Shown here: positions 55,222 to 64,000 of the stretch, piece by piece
How the letters are laid out: every line of letters begins with the position of its first letter
How positions within the stretch are numbered: the first letter of the stretch is position 1
NCBI RefSeq assembly: GCF_035481675.1
Contig: NZ_JAYJJW010000001.1
Coordinates: 124,001 to 188,000, forward strand
Source of the DNA: Alteriqipengyuania_B sp035481675
Lineage (GTDB): Bacteria; Pseudomonadota; Alphaproteobacteria; Sphingomonadales; Sphingomonadaceae
Direction: 5' to 3'
Length of the DNA stretch: 64,000 bases
The notes under the pieces: model-generated
Databases searched by the model: none
What the model was told of the DNA's origin: nothing
The model's input: the letters and a program-made list of their open reading frames with translations, nothing else
Position numbers and translations under genes: made by a program

Positions 55222-57786
55222 ATGAATCGTGTTCGCTTCGCCGCGCAGGCATCGCTTTGCGCCGTGTCCCTTGCCTTGGCCGCGTGTGGCGGCGGTGGCG
55301 GCGGTGTGGGAAGCACCCCGCGTCCGCCGGCCCCTGCGCCATCGCCGAGCCCGAGCCCTTCGCCGACTCCGAGCCCCTCCCCTGCGCCGACGCCTGCACC
55401 CGGAACCGGCGTGAACAACACGCTCGACGGTGAATTGCAGAGCGAAAGCTTCGCTAATCTTGCCAGCCGTGCGACCTTGGAAGCCAACGGATCCGCTGGA
55501 AACGGTACAATTCAGGAAGGCGTGGTCGCCCAGATCGTCTATAACGCCGACAGCAAGAGCTACACTCTGACTACGCCGAGCGGCACACGCACCTTCGCCG
55601 AGAGCGACATCGACGCATCTCTGTCGAACGGCAGCGTCACCGTTTATGTGCAGACCTCGGGCGATACCACGAATTCGCTAACGCTTACCCGTGCAGACGC
55701 AGGCGGCGTCAATTTCACTTATGTCGGTTCAGCCTTCTGGCAGCAGACTACGCAAAACAGCACGTCCGGCAGCGGGGCGGTGGATTCCATCATCTACGGT
55801 GTAAAGACGCCGGATAACGGCGTTCCGACGACGGGTCAGGGCAGTTACGCCCTGACCGCCTATGGTGCGATGACCACCGGGCCTAATATTTTTCCAATCG
55901 GCGGTACGGGCGAAGCACGCATCGATTTCGAAAGCGGAAAGATTTTTCTGATCGGTGAGATGATCATTACCGATGGCGATCCCGGTCGCGACCTTATGAC
56001 TTTTTCCGGCGATGGAGCACTGGCCTCCGACGGCAACAGATTTTCCGGCAGTTTCACCCTTACCGATTTCCAGACGTATGAGGGCTCTTTTGCGGGCATG
56101 TTCTTTGGTCCGGCCGCGGAAGAAATTGGCGCGACATGGGCTGCGCAGGACAGTGTCGGTAATGTCGCAACCGGCACGCTCATGGGGCGGGCGGGAGCGG
56201 CCTCGGCCAACGACAGCTTCCGTCCCGACGACGGCGGGCCTAGGCTGGAAAACAGCGAATTGTTCGTCGTGCAGGATGTCGCAGTGCGTTTCGACGCGGC
56301 GCAGGCCCCCGGACAGAGCAACTCCACCGAAAGTATTTCGTCGGTCGCGATCGATGAAGGTCAACTTTCGATCTTCTTTGATGCCGTCACGAATACTTAC
56401 CAGCTGTCTCGCGCAGGGGGTCCGGAAGACAGGTTCGACGCTTTCGGCAATTCGATCCTCGGCATGCCGATGGGGTTCAGCAACTGGGAATTGCTGACAG
56501 GCCGTACATATGTGGCGAGCAGCGCGTGGCGATATTCCAATCCCGAAATCGATCCGGACTATCTCTATTCCTATGCTGTATTCGGCTTCCCCACGGCGAA
56601 CGCCGATACACCGCGAACTGGTGAGGCGGCCTATGGCCTGACGTTCGACGGTCGGGTGGTCGACCCCGATTATGCGAATCCGTTTCTGATCCAAGGAACC
56701 GGCGCGCTGAGGGCCTCATTCGTGTCCGGCGCGCTAGATCTGTCCGGTAGCTTGCGGTTTGGCGAGGACTATTTCCTTTCAGGCCGTGCCGGCGACAGCT
56801 TCACCGGCGTCCTAAGCGGGACCGGATCGATCTCGTCCACTGCTAACAGCTTTTCCGGCACTTTCGATTTTGGTGGCATCGGCAATTATTCAGGCGATTT
56901 CTCCGGTATGTTCTACGGCCCGGCGGCAGAGGAAGTCGGTGGGACGTTTGCTGCGCGTGATGAGAACGGCGCGGCGACAGGAACGTTCACCGGTGTTCAG
57001 GACGACACAATCACGGATTCCAGTCGCACGCTTGCGGGGGCTACCGAACCGACCGACCTGACCGGCTACTCGATCTATTCAGGCATTTATGTCGATCTGG
57101 TCGAGGTAACCTACGATCCGGCGACAGGAGGTTACGCCTTCACGATAGACCCATCGGCAAGCGAACCGATGAAGTTCGCGTTCGACGATGGCGACATCGA
57201 TGTGGCGTCGAGCACCTCTTCGCGCAACTTTTATGAAACGGGCGGCAACCCGGGCGCATCGGGCTTCATTGCTGTATTGGGCGAAAGCAATCCCGAAATC
57301 CAACTCAGTTATCTCACCTTCGGCAGGGTTGCGCCGCGGGATGACACTGGTACACTCAGGGAATATTTCACGGTCTTCGGACTGGAAACGCCCTCCAGCA
57401 CCCTGCCGCGGGCGGGCAATGCGACATATTCGGGGATCGTTGTGGCCGAAGGCACGAATGCCAATACGGGCTACACCGGCACGGTGAGCGGCATCTCCGA
57501 GATCGCGGCCGATTTCGGTGCGGGCACGATGACCTTGTGGCTCAGCCTGGTGCAGGACGATGCTGGTTCGACCGCCATCGGCGATTTCCTGTTCAATGGC
57601 CAGATTGCAAACAATGGATTTGGTGGCTCGGTCGACAGCGATGCTTCAAACGGTGCAATCGGCCAGATGCGGGGCGCTTTCTTTGGTGCGGATGCCAACG
57701 AGTATGGCGCCGTGTTCGATGTGCTGAACGACGAAGCGGCCGGTCGTTCGAAATACTCCGGCGTGGCTGTCGGCAAGAAGGACTGA
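55222..57786 (+). CDS. TbpB-barrel-like surface lipoprotein, cargo 1 (three modules)
   Basis: 854 residues from ATG 55222. Lipobox LALAAC puts the lipid on Cys22, followed by six Gly and a (Ser/Thr/Ala-Pro)n stalk (to about residue 68). The rest is three beta-rich modules of about 260 residues. Each has a strand block ending in FG-x-x-T-x(4-6)-P-x-x-G-x-x-x-Y and closes with a TbpB-barrel-like signature: GSFAGMFFGPAAEEIGATW (about 288-306), GDFSGMFYGPAAEEVGGTF (about 556-574), and a degenerate GQMRGAFFGADANEYGAVF (about 814-832). This signature is typical of TbpB-like 8-stranded barrels carried by Slam cargo. The ligand is unknown. The DNA is visibly less GC-rich than cargo 2. Confidence 0.85.
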   Translation: MNRVRFAAQASLCAVSLALAACGGGGGGVGSTPRPPAPAPSPSPSPSPTPSPSPAPTPAPGTGVNNTLDGELQSESFANLASRATLEANGSAGNGTIQEGVVAQIVYNADSKSYTLTTPSGTRTFAESDIDASLSNGSVTVYVQTSGDTTNSLTLTRADAGGVNFTYVGSAFWQQTTQNSTSGSGAVDSIIYGVKTPDNGVPTTGQGSYALTAYGAMTTGPNIFPIGGTGEARIDFESGKIFLIGEMIITDGDPGRDLMTFSGDGALASDGNRFSGSFTLTDFQTYEGSFAGMFFGPAAEEIGATWAAQDSVGNVATGTLMGRAGAASANDSFRPDDGGPRLENSELFVVQDVAVRFDAAQAPGQSNSTESISSVAIDEGQLSIFFDAVTNTYQLSRAGGPEDRFDAFGNSILGMPMGFSNWELLTGRTYVASSAWRYSNPEIDPDYLYSYAVFGFPTANADTPRTGEAAYGLTFDGRVVDPDYANPFLIQGTGALRASFVSGALDLSGSLRFGEDYFLSGRAGDSFTGVLSGTGSISSTANSFSGTFDFGGIGNYSGDFSGMFYGPAAEEVGGTFAARDENGAATGTFTGVQDDTITDSSRTLAGATEPTDLTGYSIYSGIYVDLVEVTYDPATGGYAFTIDPSASEPMKFAFDDGDIDVASSTSSRNFYETGGNPGASGFIAVLGESNPEIQLSYLTFGRVAPRDDTGTLREYFTVFGLETPSSTLPRAGNATYSGIVVAEGTNANTGYTGTVSGISEIAADFGAGTMTLWLSLVQDDAGSTAIGDFLFNGQIANNGFGGSVDSDASNGAIGQMRGAFFGADANEYGAVFDVLNDEAAGRSKYSGVAVGKKD

Positions 57787-57794
57787 AGTCTCGG

Positions 57795-57835
57795 CGCGGC
57801 GGCGGGGGAGTACTCCGCCGCCGCGACTGCATTTT
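57795..57835 (+). terminator. hairpin between the two cargo genes
   Basis: CGCGGCGGCGG (57795-57805) pairs with CCGCCGCCGCG (57815-57825), with ACTGCATTTT after it. This is terminator- or attenuator-like and could make cargo 2 less abundant than cargo 1 or separately transcribed. Confidence 0.6.
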
Positions 57836-57928
57836 CTCTATTCCCGACTCGTTTGCAGCGTAGTATTTGCAAGTCGTCGCCCGTGTCGATGGGACGTTGC
57901 GGTGTCGACTTGGGGATTCGCTTACAAC

Positions 57929-60538
57929 ATGTCCAAGTATCGTCTGGCCGCGCAGGCCTCGATCTGCGCCGTAACCATGGTCCTGTCCGCTTGCGGCGGT
58001 GGTGGTGGGGGCGTGGGCAGCACGCCGCGCCCGCCCGCCCCGGCTCCTTCGCCTAGCCCCAGTCCTTCACCGAGTCCGTCGCCGAGTCCTTCACCGACCC
58101 CGGCGCCAACGCCCGCACCGACACCTTCGCCGACACCTTCGCCCACACCGACCGCGACGAGCCTGGACGGCCTCAACCAGTCGATCAGTTTCCAGGGCAC
58201 CGCGCGCAGCGGGGTGGGGACCTATCCCAAGTCCGGCGCGACACCGAGCTTTGCCCTGCGCCAGGGTGCCGCCAGCCTCGCCTTCAACGCGGCAAGCGGA
58301 TCGTGGACGATCACCGCAGACGGCAAGACACTGACCTTCACCTCCGCCGATTTCGATGCGAGCCAGAGCAGCTCCTCGATCGCGACCTACCGCAAGGCGG
58401 GCGGCACCACGACCGACTTCCTCAGCATCACGCGCGACGGGCAGAGCGGCAATTTCACCTATAAATACGTCGGCAGCGCCTTCTGGCAGCGGATCGTCGA
58501 CGGTACGAACAGCGTGGAAGGCAGTTTCGACGCTTTCGTCTTCGGCTTCCCCACCGCCAACACGGCGATCCCCACCGGCGGTGCGTTCTACGACATCACC
58601 GTTACCGGCGCGCTCGGCCTGCAGGACAACCTCTACGGCTACACCGGCGAAGGCGAGATGATCGTCGACTTCGGCAGCGGCGGCCTGTTCTTCGATGCCT
58701 TCATCCCGGACACCGCAAACGGCCCGGCCACCTTGCAAGGCAGTGGCCGGATCACCAGCGGCGTGAACGAATTCTTCGGCACGCTCGCCCTGATTTCCAC
58801 CGAGACCTACACCGGCACTTTCAGCGGCCAGTTCTTCGGGCCGAATGCGCAGGAAGTGGGCGCGACCTATCAGGCGCAGCTGCCGCGTGACGGCACCATC
58901 ACGGTCGGCACGATCATGGGCCGTTCCACCGGGGCGGGCGGTGGCAACACCAGCTTCGCGGCGCTCAACAGCGGCCAGTTCTGGAACGGCGAGGCGCGGT
59001 ACGTCGAGTTCGACGCCAACGGAAAGACCGGGCCCGCCACCATCACCGGCAGCGGAGAGGCGAATTTCCGCGTCGGCTACACCACGCAACAGGGCGGACT
59101 CTACCAGTTCTTCCGCCCACAGCGCACGGTCGCAAAGTTCATGGCGGAAGATAGCGGGCCGCAAACTCTTTTGGATGCTTACGCCGGCAGCTGGCAGTCG
59201 GACATCCCGCAGGGCTGGTTGCAGTACGGCTACATGGATTACCTCTCGCCCGGGCGGTGGGTCTACAAGGACGGCGACAACTACCGCTTCGACGAATTCA
59301 TCTTCGGTTTCGAAACCAATCCCGCCAATCTGCCGACCGGTGAGGCGGGCTACCGCGTAAATCTCGGCGGAACGGCCTTCCTGAGTGGCCAGACCCCGTT
59401 CGCGCTGACCGGACAGGGCTCCATCGCGGTGAATTTCGCCACCGGCATTCTGACCGGCAGCGGGGCGATCCGCGATTACGATGCCTTCGAGACCATCGGC
59501 ACCTGGAACGGCAACGCCGCAATCGGTTCGGGCACCAGCGATTTCGCAGGCGCATGGAACGTGGCGGGCGAAAACGGCGCGCCCGATTTCACCGGCGATT
59601 GGTCGGGCGGGTTCTTCGGCCCGGCGGCCGACGAGGTGGGTGCGACTTACAGCGCCAGCGCAACCGACGGTTCGCGCCTTGTCGGCGTGGTCTATGGTGA
59701 TCGCGACGACACCGTGATTGCCGCAGGAACGCCGCTGGCGGACGTGACGGCCACCACGACGTACGATCTCTCGCCCACCGCCACGCAGGAAGATCGCGGC
59801 GGCGATTACTCCTATTCGCGGGGCTGGACGCTCGTCACCTACGACCCGGACACCGACTCCTACCAGATTTCCAAGGATCCCAACGCCGGCAATTTCGGTT
59901 ACGAACCGATGGACGTGTCCTTCGCCGGCACCGACAGGGTGGCTGCGGAAAGCGACGACCGCTTCGTCGTCTATCGCAAGGGCGACGACGAGCTGAAGGT
60001 CCTCAATTTCCGCAGCGACAACCCGGTCATCGATCTCACTTACGTCACGTTCGGCGAAGTCACGCAGAAGACGACCGATTTCCGCGGCGAATTGCTCACC
60101 AACCGCTACTGGTCGGTCTGGGGCGACCGCACGCTGGCGGACAATCGCCCGCGTTCGGGCTCGGCCAGCTATAGCGGCATCGTGACCGGTGGCGGCTATG
60201 TCCAGGGCTATTCGGACGATGCGAAAATCGACGGCACGCTCGCCATGACGGTGAACTTCGGCGACGTGTCGTTCATCGCGGCCATGGGCCTCGTCGCCAG
60301 CGACCGCGACGGTACGCTCGCATCGCTTTCGCTGGGCAATTTCGACTTCGAAGGCAGCCTGTTCAATTCGCAGTTCAGCGGATCGCGCAACGCCTCGCCC
60401 TATTCCTACTCGATCGACGGCTGGTTCTTCGGCCCGGCGGCGAATGAGGTGGGCGGCGCTTTCGACATCCGCCGCGACAATGCCACGGACGTGCCCGGCC
60501 TCGACATCAACGGCGTATTCGTGGGCAAGCGGAACTAA
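57929..60538 (+). CDS. TbpB-barrel-like surface lipoprotein, cargo 2 (three modules)
   Basis: 869 residues from ATG 57929; a GTG at 57902 would put nine residues before the signal peptide and is unlikely. Cys22 in VLSAC is the lipid anchor, followed by Gly6-VGSTPRPPAPAP and a longer (Ser/Thr-Pro)n stalk (to about residue 75). Three modules follow, each closing with the barrel signature: GTFSGQFFGPNAQEVGATY (about 294-312), GDWSGGFFGPAADEVGATY (about 555-573) and DGWFFGPAANEVGGAF (about 829-845). The layout is that of cargo 1, so this is a tandem paralogue. It is preceded by a 142-nt spacer with a hairpin. The ligand is unknown. Confidence 0.85.
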   Translation: MSKYRLAAQASICAVTMVLSACGGGGGGVGSTPRPPAPAPSPSPSPSPSPSPSPSPTPAPTPAPTPSPTPSPTPTATSLDGLNQSISFQGTARSGVGTYPKSGATPSFALRQGAASLAFNAASGSWTITADGKTLTFTSADFDASQSSSSIATYRKAGGTTTDFLSITRDGQSGNFTYKYVGSAFWQRIVDGTNSVEGSFDAFVFGFPTANTAIPTGGAFYDITVTGALGLQDNLYGYTGEGEMIVDFGSGGLFFDAFIPDTANGPATLQGSGRITSGVNEFFGTLALISTETYTGTFSGQFFGPNAQEVGATYQAQLPRDGTITVGTIMGRSTGAGGGNTSFAALNSGQFWNGEARYVEFDANGKTGPATITGSGEANFRVGYTTQQGGLYQFFRPQRTVAKFMAEDSGPQTLLDAYAGSWQSDIPQGWLQYGYMDYLSPGRWVYKDGDNYRFDEFIFGFETNPANLPTGEAGYRVNLGGTAFLSGQTPFALTGQGSIAVNFATGILTGSGAIRDYDAFETIGTWNGNAAIGSGTSDFAGAWNVAGENGAPDFTGDWSGGFFGPAADEVGATYSASATDGSRLVGVVYGDRDDTVIAAGTPLADVTATTTYDLSPTATQEDRGGDYSYSRGWTLVTYDPDTDSYQISKDPNAGNFGYEPMDVSFAGTDRVAAESDDRFVVYRKGDDELKVLNFRSDNPVIDLTYVTFGEVTQKTTDFRGELLTNRYWSVWGDRTLADNRPRSGSASYSGIVTGGGYVQGYSDDAKIDGTLAMTVNFGDVSFIAAMGLVASDRDGTLASLSLGNFDFEGSLFNSQFSGSRNASPYSYSIDGWFFGPAANEVGGAFDIRRDNATDVPGLDINGVFVGKRN

Positions 60539-60568
60539 GCTGCGCCCCGCGTCCGGCTGGCCTTCGGG

Positions 60569-61096
60569 TCAGTCGCAGCGGACGTAGTTGCGGACCGGAT
60601 CGGTGCGGGAATGGCGGTAGCGGACGGCGCTATCGCCCTCCAGCGCCAGGTAGATGACCTGCGGCGTGCGCTGGTCGCCATAGGTGTCGAGATAATCGAT
60701 GGCGATGGAATTGCCGTCCACCTCCACGTCCTGCACCGGGCCGCCGTTCTCGAAATATTGCACGCGGTCGGCCGCCACATCCACATTCTGGAACGTGGGC
60801 TGGTAGTCGTAGTCTTCGGCGCAGGCCTGTCGGTCGGGCGCGAAGGTGCCGCGGAAGCGGGTGGGGACGGTGGCGACCATGTCGGTCTTTCCGGCATCGA
60901 CCGCCTCCGGCCTGTCCAACACACTCTCGGTCTTGGCAGGCGGGCCCTCGTTACCCGGATCGCCCTTGGCAACCCGGGTGTCATCGGCGGCGATGCTGTC
61001 GCCATCCCCGTCCGTGGCCGGAGCTTGGTCGCCCGAGCATGCGGCGGCAAGAGCGAGGGCAGCGATGACGGCAATGCTGGGTAGGGGGCGTCCCAT
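60569..61096 (-). CDS. hypothetical lipoprotein
   Basis: 175 residues. Lipobox ALAAAC gives Cys20. A disordered acidic linker (about 24-75) leads to a small domain, RFRGTFAPDRQACAEDYDYQPTF, VQYFENGGPVQDVEVDGNSIAIDY, IYLALEGDSAVRYRHSRTDPVRNYVRC, with two cysteines that could pair. Domains of this pattern occur in short alphaproteobacterial lipoproteins of unknown function. It converges with cargo 2 (30 nt between stops) and diverges from uvrA. Confidence 0.7.
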   Translation of the reverse strand: MGRPLPSIAVIAALALAAACSGDQAPATDGDGDSIAADDTRVAKGDPGNEGPPAKTESVLDRPEAVDAGKTDMVATVPTRFRGTFAPDRQACAEDYDYQPTFQNVDVAADRVQYFENGGPVQDVEVDGNSIAIDYLDTYGDQRTPQVIYLALEGDSAVRYRHSRTDPVRNYVRCD

Positions 61097-61258
61097 AGTG
61101 CCAAAACCGGGGCCAGCATCGTCGGTTCCACACTATGGCGGCGCAATCTTAGCGCTCGTGAAGCGAGGATGCTCCGCCCCCAAGTTGTTTTTCCCGTCCG
61201 AAATCCCACATGTCCGGAACGCCTTTCGCGCTGGTCCGCTCATCGGGCAGGGCCGCGC

Positions 61259-61284
61259 TTGACACACTCGAACATAACCGGAAC
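61259..61284 (+). promoter_or_regulatory. uvrA promoter with alphaproteobacterial LexA box
   Basis: A perfect -35 TTGACA (61259-61264) is followed by the direct repeat GAAC (61270-61273), 7 nt, GAAC (61281-61284), the reverse complement of the GTTC-N7-GTTC LexA box of alphaproteobacteria. It sits between the -35 and the expected -10, 11 nt before the uvrA ATG, so LexA binding would block RNA polymerase. Confidence 0.8.
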
Positions 61285-61294
61285 ATAGCCACAT

Positions 61295-64000
<2,706 letters not shown>

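Noticed and set aside
58040..58160. CCG/TCG-rich repeat tract as a possible non-coding satellite
   Set aside because: It is in frame and codes for the Ser/Thr-Pro stalk of cargo 2.

Overview
The window is chromosomal DNA of an alphaproteobacterium, most likely order Sphingomonadales and close to the Erythrobacteraceae. The grounds are high GC, Sphingomonadales-style ribosomal proteins (S5 with a long RGG-rich N-terminus, 391-residue EF-Tu), an alphaproteobacterial LexA box (GAAC-N7-GAAC) in front of uvrA, and the typical alphaproteobacterial ribosomal gene order. This placement is inferred from sequence character, not from a database search. No rRNA, tRNA, IS element, prophage or CRISPR array was seen.

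Layout. 1-3438: two GNAT acetyltransferases (the first cut by the window edge), a membrane protein, an internally duplicated secreted protein and a lipoprotein. 3439-24584: the translation locus, running str (rpsL-rpsG-fusA-tuf), S10/spc (rpsJ to rpmD, rplO, secY, adk), a small SRPBCC protein gene, then the alpha operon (rpsM-rpsK-rpoA-rplQ). Strong hairpins punctuate it, including a perfect 26-bp-arm palindrome between rpsL and rpsG and tandem terminators after tuf. 24640-28638: a prolyl oligopeptidase lipoprotein and two tandem exported paralogues with YDRR repeats. 28602-39866 (minus strand): a TCA-cycle cluster, mdh - small membrane protein - sucD - sucA - sucB - lpdA, followed by an SDR, a VOC protein, an amidase and a TRIC-type channel. 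sucC is absent.

40106-43846: a GGDEF-EAL protein, a small conserved protein and a SleB-type cell wall hydrolase, all on the minus strand. 44015-48702: a cobalamin riboswitch followed by a TonB-dependent receptor and a B12-type ABC importer, joined by stop/start overlaps that use TTG or GTG starts. 48680-53625: a META-domain lipoprotein, an M3 metallopeptidase lipoprotein, a small hypothetical protein, another lipoprotein and a membrane-anchored GH24 lysozyme.

The most interesting locus is 53838-60538. A Slam/DUF560-type outer-membrane protein (TPR plus beta-barrel) is followed by two large tandem lipoproteins. Each has a Cys-anchored Gly6/(Ser/Thr-Pro)n stalk and three repeated modules carrying a TbpB-barrel-like signature. 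It looks like a type XI (Slam-dependent) surface-lipoprotein export system with two self-encoded cargos that have no obvious metal-uptake partner. The window ends with a small reverse-strand lipoprotein and the 5' 902 codons of SOS-regulated uvrA.
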